This document shows positions 8,686 through 18,942 of a stretch of DNA of 64,000 nt, one piece after another. This DNA comes from Shinella zoogloeoides (lineage in GTDB: Bacteria > Pseudomonadota > Alphaproteobacteria > Rhizobiales > Rhizobiaceae), in contig NZ_CP132313.1 in NCBI RefSeq assembly GCF_030733845.1, positions 372,001 through 436,000 on the forward strand, written 5' to 3'. How positions within the stretch are numbered: position 1 is the stretch's first letter; each line of letters opens with the position of its first letter. The notes under the pieces were generated by a model, which worked only from the letters and a program-made list of their open reading frames with translations, had not been told where the DNA came from and did no database searches. The translations under genes and the position numbers were made by a program.

Positions 8686-9380
8686 GAAAGACCGAATTGT
8701 CGGTCCGCGGTCTGGTCCGGTTGTTGCCCGCGACCTATCACAAGCCGCCGGCGCTTCGCGGACTGGTCGATAGCGACGAAGAATTGGACGTCCTCGCCGA
8801 GATCGAAGGCATGACCAGTGCCCGTCTGCTCGCCGAACGCGGGCGCAATCCACATCTCGATCCGCGGGAACTTGCCTGGCGGCGGCGTACCCACGACCTC
8901 AGAATTTATGGTGACACGCATGTTAATGCGGCCTTCACCTATACCAGGACCGGCGGCAATCGCTTCAATTCCGAAGAGCGTGGGGCTTGGTATTGCGCCT
9001 GGGAAGCCATGGTGTCGGTCGCGGAGGTCGCATGGCACCGAACGCGCGAGCTCGGATTTACGGGATCGTTTTACGACAGTGCTCGCTATGTCGAATTGCT
9101 CGCCGATTTCATTGGGGAGTTCGACGACATGACAGACGAGCCCGGACACGCGGCGCTAAATCCCGATCCGCAACTGGGATATCTCGAGGGGCAGGAGCTT
9201 GCCGCGCGGCTGCGGCGCGATGGGAGCCGAGGCCTGATCTACCCTTCCGTCCGCGCACCGGGCGGCAGCTGTCTGGTTTGCTTCGAACCTGGAGCGGTTC
9301 AGTCCGTTCGGCCAGGCGCATCTTGGGACTTGGTCTGGGAGGGAACTCAGGATTATTCGATTATCGCCGTCTGCACCTGA
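8682..9380 (+). CDS. RES-domain toxin (NAD+-consuming)
   Basis: A 232-residue RES-family toxin. The start is the ATG at 8682 overlapping the antitoxin stop; the upstream open frame lies inside the antitoxin gene. RES features include FTYTRTGGNRFN with its conserved arginines, the aromatic-rich EERGAWYCAWEAMVSVAEVA, and the C-terminal GLIYPSVRAPGGSCLVCFEP carrying the conserved serine. RES toxins such as MbcT degrade NAD+ by phosphorolysis or hydrolysis. Next to a conjugation operon it probably acts as a plasmid-stabilising module. Confidence 0.9.
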   Translation: MRKTELSVRGLVRLLPATYHKPPALRGLVDSDEELDVLAEIEGMTSARLLAERGRNPHLDPRELAWRRRTHDLRIYGDTHVNAAFTYTRTGGNRFNSEERGAWYCAWEAMVSVAEVAWHRTRELGFTGSFYDSARYVELLADFIGEFDDMTDEPGHAALNPDPQLGYLEGQELAARLRRDGSRGLIYPSVRAPGGSCLVCFEPGAVQSVRPGASWDLVWEGTQDYSIIAVCT

Positions 9381-9566
9381 AAATCGTATGGTGACGCGCC
9401 GAAAACGCTGGATGCACACTGATGCGTTCCCGCGGTTCATGGGCATAACCTCTCCTATCGGTAAAGCGCCACTCGACATCTGGCACTCGGATATCGTGCG
9501 GCGAGAGTGATCTGAGATGTGGAAATGAAACGGGTTTGTTGGCGGTCACGCTTGGCTTGGTATTAA

Positions 9567-9776
9567 TGGGTTGCCAGAGTCAGAGCTTGGCCGAGATGTC
9601 AGGCGGACGGTGTGGACGTCAACCGCTGGCTCGTCGCCAACGGCTACGCCATCGAGTGGCCGAAATACAGCAAGGGTCGATACGCCGACGAGCAGCTTGA
9701 GGCTATGGATGCGAAAGCTGGTATTTGGTCCGGCAGCTTCGACTTGCCTTGCGTCGTGCGCGGCGTCCGCTGCTAA
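9567..9776 (+). pseudogene. Remnant of a thermonuclease-family (SNase-like) secreted nuclease
   Basis: Reading from a stop at 9564 to TAA at 9774, the frame encodes ...CQADGVDVNRWLVANGYAIE... and then YSKGRYADEQLEAMDAKAGIW and SGSFDLPC. This matches the C-terminal third of SNase/thermonuclease-like proteins (the DVNRWLVANGYA and GIWSGSF segments). No start codon with a ribosome binding site opens this frame, and the catalytic N-terminal part is absent upstream, where the toxin gene ends at 9380. It is a truncated remnant, probably marking a past recombination junction. Confidence 0.6.
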
Positions 9777-9842
9777 CCACGACACGTCCGGAACAATCCG
9801 CGGCGCAACGAATTCAGCGTCCAGCGATGCTGGGAGGCCGTT

Positions 9843-9956
9843 ATGAAACTCAGGTTGAAGCGTGAGAATGATCAGTCGCTGGTCGCAGCCGGCGCGCTTG
9901 TCCTTGCCGGACTGGTGATGCTGGGTATTCCGCCTTGGGTGCTTTTCGGGATGTGA
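9843..9956 (+). CDS. Tiny single-span membrane protein
   Basis: A 37-residue product: a basic N-terminus MKLRLKRENDQSLVAAG, then a hydrophobic segment ALVLAGLVMLGIPPWVLFGM. GGAGG at 9833-9837 is well spaced from the ATG at 9843. It fits between the nuclease remnant and the convergent end of dnaE2. The family is unknown to me and there is no other support, so the call is tentative. Confidence 0.45.
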   Translation: MKLRLKRENDQSLVAAGALVLAGLVMLGIPPWVLFGM

Positions 9957-9961
9957 TCGGC

Positions 9962-12900
9962 TTAATGAAAATTCCGGCTTTTCACCTTCAGCCGGTCGAT
10001 CAACAAATCCGCAATGAAGATATCGCGCGCCGGCGCGGTTGCCGCTCGCCGCTCCCGTGAGTCCGGCGCCCCATTCCCATGCGCAAATTCGTCGCCGCGC
10101 CCATGAGGCAGCGGAAAAGCCTCGCCGCGCTCGCCCAGCTGGCCGAGGTCCTCTGACAGGTCGAACAGCCGCTGCGCGACCAGGTGCACGACGTCTCCCT
10201 CCCGCTGGATCTTGCCGTTGATGGCCACCATCGACGCCGACAGGACAAGCCGGCGCTGCCGGTCGAAGACCTTTGGCCATATGACGGCGTTGACGACGCC
10301 GGCTTCATCTTCCAGCGTCATGAACATGACGCCTTTGGCCGAGCCCGGCCGCTGCCGAACGAGAACAAGGCCACCCGTCATCAACCAGCGTCCGTCCGCC
10401 GCCGCATTGGCCTCGGCGCAGGTGACGAGGCGCTTCCGGCGAAGGTCCTCGCGCAGAAAGGCGACGGGATGCTCGCGGAGGGTAAGGCCTACATGGGAGT
10501 AGTCCTCGACAACTTCATGCCCCGTCCGCATGGACGGCAGAGCAACCTCCGGTTCCTGCGCTTCGGCAATCTGCCGCGCCTCCCGCTCCGCAGCCGCGGT
10601 CCAAAGCGCGAGCGGCTCGTCGCGCAGCGCCTTGATTGCCCAGAGGGCGTGGCGTCGCTGAAGTTGCAGCGAGGCGAGGAACGCGTCCGCCTCGGCAAGC
10701 TGGACAAGCGCTGCCGTCGGTGCGCTGGAGCGACGCCACACATCATCGACGGAAGCGAAGGGCTCATCGGCGCGCGCGGCCACGATCCTGGCCGCGTCCG
10801 CCGTCGCCAGGCCTTTGACCATGCGCATGCCGAGGCGGACAGCTTTCAGGCTGCCGTCGCCAGCGTCCTCAAGCGTACAGTCCCAGCGGCTTAGATTGAT
10901 GCAAACCGGCCGCACCTCGACCCCATGTTCGCGGGCATCGCGCACGATCTGCGCCGGCGCGTAGAAGCCCATGGGTTGGGAGTTCAGCAGGGCCGCGCAA
11001 AAGACATCCGGATGATGGCATTTCATCCAGGCCGAGGCATAGGCAATCAACGCGAAGCTGGCGGCATGGCTTTCCGGAAAGCCATAGGACCCAAACCCTT
11101 CCAGCTGAGAGAACGTGTGTTCGGCAAATTCCGCCGTGTAGCCGTTCTTCACCATACCGGCGACGAGTTTGTCCTTGAATCTCGAAACGCCGCCGGAGAA
11201 TTTGAACGTGGCCATCGATTTTCTCAATTGGTCCGCCTCCCCGCCGGAAAAGCCGGCGCAGACCATCGCGACCCGCATCGCCGACTCTTGAAACAGCGGC
11301 ACGCCGAGGGTCTTCGACAGCACGGCCTCCAGTTCAGGCGTCGGATAGTCGATCGGCTCCTTTCCCTCGCGGCGTCGAAGGTAGGGATGCACCATATCGC
11401 CCTGGATTGGGCCTGGCCGCACGATCGCTACCTGGATGACGAGATCGTAGAACGTCCGCGGTTTTAGGCGCGGCAACATCGACATCTGCGCCCGACTTTC
11501 GATTTGAAAGGTGCCGAGCGTATCGGCCTTGCGGATCATCGCGTAGGTCGGGTGATCTTCGGCCGGGATCGAAGCGAGGTCGCGCTCCTCACCCTTGTGG
11601 TCCCGCATCAGGGCAAAAGCCTTGGCCATGCAGGTCAACATGCCGAGCGCCAGTACGTCCACCTTCATGAACTTCAGCGCCTCGATGTCGTCCTTGTCCC
11701 ATTCGATCACCTGGCGGTTATCCATGCGGGCCGGCTCGATCGGCACAAGGTCATCGAGCCTGTCCTGCGTCAGGACGAAACCGCCGGGATGCTGACCGAG
11801 GTGGCGGGGCGCGCCCATGAGCTGCTGCGCGAGCTCGAGGGTCAGTTTCAGGCGATAATCGGCAGCGTTGAGGTTATTTTCCGTCAGCTGACGTTCGGAA
11901 ACCCCTTCCGACCAGCCCCAGATCCCCGACGACAATTGGCCGATCATGTCCTCCGGCAGACCCAATGCTTTACCGACGTCGCGCAGCGCGCCCTTGGCGC
12001 GGTAGCGGGTGACGGTGGCACAGAGGGCGGACCGACTCCGGCCGTAGGTCTCATAGATCCACTGGATGACCTCCTCACGCCGCTCATGCTCGAAATCCAC
12101 GTCGATATCCGGCGGTTCGTCGCGCTCTTGGCTGATGAAGCGTTCAAAAAGGAGATCGTTGGTCTCCGGGTCGATGGAGGTGACGCCGAGGCAATAGCAA
12201 ACCGCCGAGTTGGCCGCCGATCCCCTCCCCTGACAGAGGATGCCTTGTGACCGCGCGAAACGCACGATGGAAAAAACGGTCAGAAAATACGGCGCGTAGT
12301 TCATCGTCCGGATCAGTTCGAGCTCGTCCTGCAGGGATTTTCTGACCTTGTCCGGCACGCCTTCCGGATATCGGCCCGCGGCCCCTTCCCAGGTGAACTT
12401 GACCAGCGATTGTTGCGGGTCGAGACCGGGAACGATGGCCTCTTCCGGGTATTGGTATTGCAGCTCGGAAAGGTCGAAGCTGCAGCGTTCGACGATCTCC
12501 CGGCCGCGGGCGAGCGCTTCGGGATATTCAGCAAAGAGCCGATGCATCTCCTCCGGCGCTCTCAGGTATCTGTCGGCGTGACGCTCCCGATCAAACCCGA
12601 CATCATCGATGGTCGTTCGTGTCCGGATGCAGCTCACCACGTCCTGGAGCTGTCGGCGGCCAGGCTCATGAAACAGCACGTCGTTGGTGACAACGGTGCG
12701 AACCTTGAAGCGCGCCGCCATGCTCGCAATACCGTGCAGGCGCAGACGATCGTTCGGCCGGCGCCGCAGGCACAGGCTGACATAGGCGCGATCACCGAAC
12801 AGTTCAGCCATCTTGCGAAGCTGCATGGCGCATGCCTCATCGGCTTCATCCGGGACCAGCACGCCGATCATGCCGGCGGCGTGCTCGGAAAGGTCGGCGA

Positions 12901-13222
12901 AATCGATCAGGCAGTTGCCCTTGCCGCCGCGCGCCTTGCCGAGCGACAACAGGCGCGTCAGCCGCGAATAGGCCGGACGGTCCGTGGGATAGACGAGGAT
13001 CGACATGCCGTCGGTGAGATCGAGCCGACACCCGACGACGAGGCGCACGCCGGTCGCCTTGGACGCCTCCCAGGCACGCACAATGCCGGCGAGACTGTTG
13101 CGGTCGACGACGCCGAGGGCATCGATACCGAGCGCGGCCGCGGTCGCGAACAGCTCGTCCGCGCTGGATGCCCCGCGCAGAAACGAGAAATGCGTCGTGA
13201 CCTGCAGCTCGGCATAGCGCAT
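9962..13222 (-). CDS. dnaE2: DnaE2 (ImuC), error-prone C-family DNA polymerase
   Basis: A 1086-residue C-family polymerase. I place the start at 13222 ([19 protein letters not shown]), which overlaps the imuB stop by ATGA; nine codons upstream are open but unlikely. The N-terminal PHP domain is followed by the palm with catalytic Asp residues in [16 protein letters not shown], fingers with [21 protein letters not shown] nearby, and an OB fold near the C-terminus ([21 protein letters not shown]). DnaE2 performs translesion synthesis with ImuA and ImuB and is a main source of SOS mutagenesis in bacteria lacking Pol V. It is the last gene of the cassette. Confidence 0.96.
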   Translation of the reverse strand: MRYAELQVTTHFSFLRGASSADELFATAAALGIDALGVVDRNSLAGIVRAWEASKATGVRLVVGCRLDLTDGMSILVYPTDRPAYSRLTRLLSLGKARGGKGNCLIDFADLSEHAAGMIGVLVPDEADEACAMQLRKMAELFGDRAYVSLCLRRRPNDRLRLHGIASMAARFKVRTVVTNDVLFHEPGRRQLQDVVSCIRTRTTIDDVGFDRERHADRYLRAPEEMHRLFAEYPEALARGREIVERCSFDLSELQYQYPEEAIVPGLDPQQSLVKFTWEGAAGRYPEGVPDKVRKSLQDELELIRTMNYAPYFLTVFSIVRFARSQGILCQGRGSAANSAVCYCLGVTSIDPETNDLLFERFISQERDEPPDIDVDFEHERREEVIQWIYETYGRSRSALCATVTRYRAKGALRDVGKALGLPEDMIGQLSSGIWGWSEGVSERQLTENNLNAADYRLKLTLELAQQLMGAPRHLGQHPGGFVLTQDRLDDLVPIEPARMDNRQVIEWDKDDIEALKFMKVDVLALGMLTCMAKAFALMRDHKGEERDLASIPAEDHPTYAMIRKADTLGTFQIESRAQMSMLPRLKPRTFYDLVIQVAIVRPGPIQGDMVHPYLRRREGKEPIDYPTPELEAVLSKTLGVPLFQESAMRVAMVCAGFSGGEADQLRKSMATFKFSGGVSRFKDKLVAGMVKNGYTAEFAEHTFSQLEGFGSYGFPESHAASFALIAYASAWMKCHHPDVFCAALLNSQPMGFYAPAQIVRDAREHGVEVRPVCINLSRWDCTLEDAGDGSLKAVRLGMRMVKGLATADAARIVAARADEPFASVDDVWRRSSAPTAALVQLAEADAFLASLQLQRRHALWAIKALRDEPLALWTAAAEREARQIAEAQEPEVALPSMRTGHEVVEDYSHVGLTLREHPVAFLREDLRRKRLVTCAEANAAADGRWLMTGGLVLVRQRPGSAKGVMFMTLEDEAGVVNAVIWPKVFDRQRRLVLSASMVAINGKIQREGDVVHLVAQRLFDLSEDLGQLGERGEAFPLPHGRGDEFAHGNGAPDSRERRAATAPARDIFIADLLIDRLKVKSRNFH

Positions 13223-14736
13223 CAGCCGAACACCCCGTGCAGGAACCACAGATGTGAACCGGTCTCCGGATCGATACCGTCGCCGGCGCGATAGACCCAG
13301 TAACGCTCGCCAAGCTCATCCTCGACCACGAAATAGTCCCTGACAGCCTGGAATTCGCGCGGCCGCATCCACCATTCCCCGAAAATGCGCTCCGGGCCGT
13401 CTGCGCGGACGACCTTGCGGCGCTTTCCGCGCCAGGTGAAGACCGCCGGCGGCTGGTCCGGCAGGAGCGCCATGACATCGATGCGTTCGGGGTTCGCTAG
13501 CAACCGCGACGGCCGTGGCCACTTGTTGGCCCATGTCTGGCCGATATCGGGTGCGGTCGCCGGTATTCGCCGAACGGAGCGTTCCGGAACGTCAGACGCG
13601 ACCGGGGCGACCCGGAACAACCGATGACCGCGATTGCCGAGAATGTCGACGAGCGGCGTGATATCCGCGATCTCCTCCTCGACCAGCGAGGAGACCACCT
13701 GCCGCTCCTCCAGCGGCTCGGCGAAAACCGCGACGAGCACAAGCTTTTCGATGCCGAAACCGGGATCGATTTTCTCGATGCGATCGCACAGCAGCTTGGA
13801 TAGGCGCGCCGGATCGCGCACCGGCTTGGCAAGACCGACGCGAAGATGCTGGCGCGTGTTGTCGACGCGGTGGATGACGAGGTCGCAGCGCCGTGCGCCA
13901 AGACCGTTTTCGGCAAGCTTGGCGGACAGCTGCCCGACCAGCCGCCGGACATATTTGGCGATGGTTTCCGGCGCGCCGATCGGCTCGGCGAAATTCTTCG
14001 AAACCTCCACCAGCTCGGGCGTGCGGATCGGCTCTATTGGCTCCGCCACCCGCCCGAACAACTGGTCGAGCCGGCGGGCGGGTTCCAGTCCGAAGCGAAG
14101 GGTCAGTGGCGCGCGCGGCATGGCGGAGAGCTGGCCCACCGTATCGATACCGAGAACACGAAGTCCTTGGATCGTCTCGGCCGGAAGCCGCAAGGCGAGG
14201 ATGGGCAGGTCGACCACGGCTTTCGGCACATGCCCGACCGGAACCACCGTCGTCTCCGCCGAGATAAGCCGCGCGATGGCGTGCGAGGCGCCCCATGTGT
14301 CCGAGACGGCTGCCCGTGCCGTCAGGCCGTGGCCGCGCAGCCGATTGACCAGCCCAGAGATGAGAAGATCCTCGCCGCCCTGAAGATGGTCCGCGCCCTC
14401 GGTATCGATCACCAGACCGTCGGCGCCGTCGACGGCGACCACCGGGCTATATTGGCGGAGCGCCCAGAGCGCCAGCCGCTCGAGCGCGGCCGCATCCTCG
14501 ACGGGCGCGGCGTCGATCATCAGGAGATCGGCAACCATGGCCTGCGCCTTGCTCGCCGGCATGCCGACGCGCAGGCCGAGTTTTGCGGCCGTCGGATCGG
14601 CCGCGGAGATCCAGCGCTTCGATCCGCGCCGCGCGATCACGACGAGCGGCTTGTCAGCCGGCAAGGCTTCGCCAGAGTGCCGTCTGATCCGTTCGGTCGC
14701 CAGATACGGGAAGTAGACAGATACGACCCTTGTCAT
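13222..14736 (-). CDS. imuB: ImuB, Y-family-like polymerase scaffold
   Basis: The protein (about 504 residues from [19 protein letters not shown] at 14736; the frame is open six codons further) has the Y-family fold but lacks the catalytic acidic residues: where Pol IV has HIDMDAFYASVE, this has [10 protein letters not shown]. This is the hallmark of ImuB. It carries an HhH-like region near [19 protein letters not shown] and a possible clamp-binding QLF ([10 protein letters not shown]). ImuB bridges ImuA, DnaE2 and the beta clamp. It overlaps imuA by 83 bases at its start and dnaE2 by 4 bases at its end. Confidence 0.93.
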   Translation of the reverse strand: MTRVVSVYFPYLATERIRRHSGEALPADKPLVVIARRGSKRWISAADPTAAKLGLRVGMPASKAQAMVADLLMIDAAPVEDAAALERLALWALRQYSPVVAVDGADGLVIDTEGADHLQGGEDLLISGLVNRLRGHGLTARAAVSDTWGASHAIARLISAETTVVPVGHVPKAVVDLPILALRLPAETIQGLRVLGIDTVGQLSAMPRAPLTLRFGLEPARRLDQLFGRVAEPIEPIRTPELVEVSKNFAEPIGAPETIAKYVRRLVGQLSAKLAENGLGARRCDLVIHRVDNTRQHLRVGLAKPVRDPARLSKLLCDRIEKIDPGFGIEKLVLVAVFAEPLEERQVVSSLVEEEIADITPLVDILGNRGHRLFRVAPVASDVPERSVRRIPATAPDIGQTWANKWPRPSRLLANPERIDVMALLPDQPPAVFTWRGKRRKVVRADGPERIFGEWWMRPREFQAVRDYFVVEDELGERYWVYRAGDGIDPETGSHLWFLHGVFG

Positions 14737-15412
14737 CGGGGGCTCCAATTTCAAATTCGGCGCATTCGCCCGCCTTCACACGCATTATCTCCGCCAGCCA
14801 GCGCGCCCTCCCGACGCCGGCCACTGGCAATCGCTCCGACGGCAGGGTGCTGATGCGCCACCGCGTCGTCGAAGCCGTTGGCTGCCCATAATCCGACGCC
14901 TCGTTGTGTCGCCGCCATCGGCGCAGGACGATGCCCATGTTGCCGGTCTTCTCGGCCGCGAGCTGCAGCCGGCGGGACGCGGTCATCGACAGGCGGACCA
15001 GTTCGCCGACCACACAGGACAAGCCAGCGAAAGACAGCCCCTCCTCGAAGGCCGACAACACCTCCTCCTCCCGGTCGCTTTCGCAGAAGACGACGCGATC
15101 GGGATGCAGCCCTGCCTGCGAGATCGCCGGGAAAAACAGGTCCGGGCGCGTCATGCACCACAGCACCCTTCCCTTCGTCCGCGCGGCGACGCCTGCGGAA
15201 AACAGCGCCGCAGCCGCACCGTCGACAGTGCCGCCTCCTCCGCCGGCAACCTCGTGCAGCGCCCCGAAGGCCAGCCCTCCTCCAGGCAGTGCCCGGTCGA
15301 TGTCCGGAACGCCGAACGGAAGCGTCTGCCTTGCGCGCTGCGCGCCGCCTTCGAGGCGGCCGATGCGCTCCCGCAGTTCCGCAAGGACAGGATTGAGGGC
15401 ATGGTTGGCCAC
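14654..15412 (-). CDS. imuA: ImuA, RecA-like partner of the mutasome
   Basis: A 252-residue protein related to SulA/RecA-like folds. Features are an N-terminal helix with LAELRERIGRLEG, FGVPDIDRALPGGGLAFGALHEV (a family landmark), and a central RVLWCMTRPDLFFPAISQAGL segment followed by FCESDREEEVLSAFEEGL. It lacks a standard Walker A. ImuA interacts with ImuB and RecA. Its 3' end overlaps imuB, and a canonical alphaproteobacterial LexA box lies 51 bases upstream (15463-15477), so the imuA-imuB-dnaE2 operon is SOS-inducible. Confidence 0.92.
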   Translation of the reverse strand: MANHALNPVLAELRERIGRLEGGAQRARQTLPFGVPDIDRALPGGGLAFGALHEVAGGGGGTVDGAAAALFSAGVAARTKGRVLWCMTRPDLFFPAISQAGLHPDRVVFCESDREEEVLSAFEEGLSFAGLSCVVGELVRLSMTASRRLQLAAEKTGNMGIVLRRWRRHNEASDYGQPTASTTRWRISTLPSERLPVAGVGRARWLAEIMRVKAGECAEFEIGAPDDKGRICLLPVSGDRTDQTALWRSLAG

Positions 15413-15462
15413 GGCAGAATTGTTGCTCCTTCAGGGTTTTCAGAGGGTCTTCAAGCTGATAT

Positions 15463-15477
15463 GTTCATTATTTGTTC
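15463..15477 (-). promoter_or_regulatory. LexA box (GTTC-N7-GTTC) of the imuA-imuB-dnaE2 operon
   Basis: GTTC at 15463-15466 and GTTC at 15474-15477 are separated by exactly seven bases (ATTATTT), a perfect match to the alphaproteobacterial LexA operator. It lies 51 bases upstream of the imuA start, at promoter distance. LexA cleavage on DNA damage would release the operon. Confidence 0.85.
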
Positions 15478-15619
15478 CGATTGGCGAAACGAGTCAATCG
15501 GGCCTCCGCCCCGGACGCCCCGCTGCCGCTAAGCCGTTGAAACGAATCCGTTAGCTGCATCAAGGGGATATCTGGTCGATGGAGGGTCAGGAAAATTTTC
15601 TTATGCGTGCTGGGGACAA

Positions 15620-17689
15620 ATGGCGGCGGCTCATCTCGAAAAACTCAACGAACGCCAGCGCGAGGCGGTGGAACATGGCGTCGGCCTGCCCGACGGACAG
15701 ACCGGCGGTCCGCTGCTGATCATCGCAGGCGCCGGGAGTGGCAAGACCAACACGCTGGCGCACCGCGTTGCGCATCTGATCGTCAATGGCGCCGATCCGC
15801 GCCGCATTCTGCTGATGACGTTTTCCCGCCGCGCGGCAACCGAGATGACGCGGCGGGTGCAAAGGATCTGCCGGCAGGTGCTCGGCGACAATGCCGCGAT
15901 CATGACGGATGCGCTCGCCTGGGCGGGGACGTTCCATGGCATCGGCGCACGGCTGCTTCGCATGTATGCCGAGCAGATCGGGCTTGGTGTCGATTTCACG
16001 ATCCATGACCGCGAAGACAGCGCGGACCTCATGAATCTCGTTCGCCATGAGCTTGGTTTTTCCTCAAAGCAAAGCCGGTTTCCCACGAAGGCTACCTGCA
16101 TCGCGATCTATTCCCGGGTGGTGAACGCTGAGACATCGATCGGTGAGGTTCTGAAGACCGCCTATCCCTGGGCGCAAGAATGGGAACAGGAGTTGAAGGC
16201 GCTGTTCGCAGCCTATGTCGAGGCCAAACAGGCCCAGAACGTCCTGGATTACGACGACCTCCTCCTCTACTGGGCGCAGATGGTCTCGGACCCGGATCTG
16301 GCGGACGATGTGGGAGGCCGGTTCGACTATGTCTTGGTCGACGAGTATCAGGACACCAACCGCTTGCAGGCGGCCATCCTGATGTCGCTGAAGCCGGGCG
16401 GCCGCGGCCTGACCGTCGTCGGCGACGATGCTCAATCGATCTATTCGTTCCGCGCGGCCACCATCCGCAACATCCTCGATTTCCCGCAGGAATTCTCACC
16501 GCGGCCGGCCGACGTGATCACGCTCGACCGCAATTATCGGTCGACGCAGCCGATCCTGGCGGCCGCCAACGGCGTCATCGGCCTTGCGCGCGAGCGCTAT
16601 ACCAAAAACCTTTGGACCGATCGCACCTCCGAGCAGCGGCCGATGCTGGTGACGGTAAAAGATGAGGTCGACCAGGCTGCCTATATCGTGGAGCAGGTTC
16701 TGGCCGCCCGCGAGGTCGGCGTCGCCCTCAAACAGCAGGCCGTGCTGTTTCGCAGCTCGAACCACTCCAGCGCGCTGGAAATCGAGCTGACCCGCCGCAA
16801 CCTGCCCTTCGTGAAGTACGGCGGCTTGAAGTTCCTCGATGCCGCGCATGTCAAGGACCTGCTCGCCGTCCTGCGCTTTACCCAGAACCCGCGCGACCGC
16901 GTTGCCGGTTTTCGTCTGCTCCAGCTTCTTCCGGGCATAGGGCCGCAGACGGCCAGCAAAATCCTCGACACGATCGCGGCCGATCCCGAGCCGCTCCAGT
17001 CGCTTGCCGAAATCCCGCCGCCGCCCAAGAGCGGCGACGACTGGCCCGCCTTCGTCACGCTGGTCACCGCCCTGCGCAAAGCCGAGGCCGGCTGGCCGGC
17101 GGAGATCGGCACGGTTCGGATGTGGTACGAGCCGCATCTCGACCGCATTCACGAGGATGCCGACACGCGTAAGGGTGACCTCCTTCAGCTCGAACAGATC
17201 GCCAGCGGTTATCTGAGCCGGGAACGTTTTCTGACGGAGTTGACGCTCGATCCACCCGACGCGACCAGCGACCAGGCTGGCGTGCCGCTGCTCGACGAGG
17301 ACTATCTGATCCTCTCAACCATTCATTCGGCCAAGGGTCAGGAGTGGCGCTCCGTGTTCATGCTCAACGTCATCGACGGTTGCATCCCGTCCGATCTCGG
17401 CACGGGCACAACGGACGAGCTCGAAGAGGAACGGCGGCTGCTTTATGTCGGCATGACGCGGGCGCGCGACAGTCTGGCCCTCATCACGCCGCAGCGCTTC
17501 TACACCTACGGTCAGAATTCGCAGGGGGATCGCTACGTCTGCGCGCAAAAAACCCGTTTCATTCCCGCGACCCTGTTGCAGTATTTCGAGGTGGCGAGTT
17601 GGCCGAAGGTCGGCGCATCGGCCGCTGAACGGAGCACGCGAAACGTCCGGATCGATGTCGGCGCGCGAATGCGCTCGATGTGGACGTGA
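15620..17689 (+). CDS. UvrD/PcrA-type superfamily 1 DNA helicase
   Basis: A 689-residue ATP-dependent 3'-5' helicase. Motifs in order: Q-motif LNERQREAVEH near residue 9, Walker A AGAGSGKTNT near 36-45, LLMTFSRRAATEM (motif Ia), VLVDEYQDTN (motif II) near 245, GDDAQSIYSFRAA (III), LDRNYRS (IV), TIHSAKGQEW (V) near 570 and LLYVGMTRARDSL (VI) near 615. It is shorter than UvrD (about 720) and lacks the basic C-terminal tail. It lies between the mutasome and dinB, so a role in repair or recombination is likely. No LexA box is visible before it. Confidence 0.93.
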   Translation: MAAAHLEKLNERQREAVEHGVGLPDGQTGGPLLIIAGAGSGKTNTLAHRVAHLIVNGADPRRILLMTFSRRAATEMTRRVQRICRQVLGDNAAIMTDALAWAGTFHGIGARLLRMYAEQIGLGVDFTIHDREDSADLMNLVRHELGFSSKQSRFPTKATCIAIYSRVVNAETSIGEVLKTAYPWAQEWEQELKALFAAYVEAKQAQNVLDYDDLLLYWAQMVSDPDLADDVGGRFDYVLVDEYQDTNRLQAAILMSLKPGGRGLTVVGDDAQSIYSFRAATIRNILDFPQEFSPRPADVITLDRNYRSTQPILAAANGVIGLARERYTKNLWTDRTSEQRPMLVTVKDEVDQAAYIVEQVLAAREVGVALKQQAVLFRSSNHSSALEIELTRRNLPFVKYGGLKFLDAAHVKDLLAVLRFTQNPRDRVAGFRLLQLLPGIGPQTASKILDTIAADPEPLQSLAEIPPPPKSGDDWPAFVTLVTALRKAEAGWPAEIGTVRMWYEPHLDRIHEDADTRKGDLLQLEQIASGYLSRERFLTELTLDPPDATSDQAGVPLLDEDYLILSTIHSAKGQEWRSVFMLNVIDGCIPSDLGTGTTDELEEERRLLYVGMTRARDSLALITPQRFYTYGQNSQGDRYVCAQKTRFIPATLLQYFEVASWPKVGASAAERSTRNVRIDVGARMRSMWT

Positions 17690-17728
17690 CACACGCGGGC
17701 AGGATGCGAGCGCACGCGGCCAAAGGCG

Positions 17729-18850
17729 ATGGATAGACAGGACGCAACCGAGACGATGGCGGTGGGTGCGGACGGCGAGCGGCGGGTCCGGCGCATCATC
17801 CATATCGACATGGATGCCTTTTACGCCTCCGTCGAACAACGCGACAATCCGGAGCTGCGCGGCAAGCCCGTCGCCGTCGGCGGCTCCGCGGCGCGCGGCG
17901 TTGTCGCCGCGGCGAGTTACGAAGCACGCGCTTTCGGCGTTCGTTCCGCCCTTCCGTCCGTCACCGCCAAACGGCGCTGCCCGGACCTCATCTTCGTGCC
18001 GCCGCGCTTCGAAACCTATCGCGCCGTCTCCGCGCAGATCCGGGAGATATTTGCCGAGCACACGGACCTGATCGAGCCGCTTTCCCTGGACGAAGCCTAT
18101 CTCGATGTGACGGAAAACAAGCAGGGCATCCCGATCGCAACCGACATCGCGACGATCATCCGCGCGCGCATCAAGGAGGTCACCGGCCTCAGCGCGTCGG
18201 CAGGCATCTCCTATTGCAAGTTCTTAGCCAAGATGGCGTCGGATTTGAACAAGCCGAACGGTCAAGCCGTCATCACGCCGAAATACGGACCTGCTTTCGT
18301 CGAGGCGCTGGCGGTCAAGAAATTTCATGGTGTTGGGCCGTCCACCGCATCGAAAATGGAACAGCTCGGCATCCTGACCGGCGCAGACCTTAAGGCGAAA
18401 TCGCTGGCCTTCCTGCAGCAAAATTTCGGCAAGTCTGGCGCCTGGTACTATAACATCTCCCGCGGCATCGATAATCGGGCAGTCCAGCCGGATCGACCGC
18501 GCAAATCGCTCGGCGCGGAAGACACCTTTTCGATCGACATCTTCGATCACGCGGCGGCCCGTGCCGAAATCACCCCAATCGCCAATAAGGTCTGGCGTCA
18601 ATGCGAGGCGAAGAGGCTCCATGGGCGCACGGTAACGCTGAAGGTCAAATATGCCGACTTTCAGATCATCACGCGCAGCAAGACAACAACGGCGCCGATC
18701 GCCACGATGGACGAACTTGAGGCCCTTGCGCAATTGCTGCTCGACCCCTTGTTCCCGACCGCAAAAGGTGTTCGCCTGCTCGGCATTACGCTGTCGTCCT
18801 TCATCGATGACGAGGTGAGCGAGGCGGGTCAGCTCGAATTACAGATCTAG
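17729..18850 (+). CDS. dinB: DNA polymerase IV (Y family)
   Basis: A 373-residue translesion polymerase. The active-site motif HIDMDAFYASVEQRDN (about residues 26-41) carries the first catalytic Asp, and SLDEAYLDVT near 115 carries the Asp-Glu pair. KFHGVGPSTASKMEQLGI is the HhH thumb, and YNISRGIDNRAV leads into the little-finger domain. The N-terminal 24 residues before RIIHIDMD are an extension; ATG at 17756 is an alternative start. It follows the helicase by 39 bases and is probably co-transcribed. No LexA box was seen upstream. Confidence 0.95.
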   Translation: MDRQDATETMAVGADGERRVRRIIHIDMDAFYASVEQRDNPELRGKPVAVGGSAARGVVAAASYEARAFGVRSALPSVTAKRRCPDLIFVPPRFETYRAVSAQIREIFAEHTDLIEPLSLDEAYLDVTENKQGIPIATDIATIIRARIKEVTGLSASAGISYCKFLAKMASDLNKPNGQAVITPKYGPAFVEALAVKKFHGVGPSTASKMEQLGILTGADLKAKSLAFLQQNFGKSGAWYYNISRGIDNRAVQPDRPRKSLGAEDTFSIDIFDHAAARAEITPIANKVWRQCEAKRLHGRTVTLKVKYADFQIITRSKTTTAPIATMDELEALAQLLLDPLFPTAKGVRLLGITLSSFIDDEVSEAGQLELQI

Positions 18851-18942
18851 GTCGGTCGACTTCCGGCGCCGTCGGTCGACATTCGGCCGGGCCGCCTTAC
18901 ATTGCCACTGCATCGCAACGAAGCCCGCCAATCGGAGGAGCC

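Noticed and set aside
12410..13294. A 294-residue plus-strand open frame opposite dnaE2
   Set aside because: It lies entirely antisense to a well-supported DnaE2 PHP/palm region, has no recognisable domain and no ribosome binding site; GC-rich antisense frames of this length are common here (others at 5009, 11504, 13846 and 47038).
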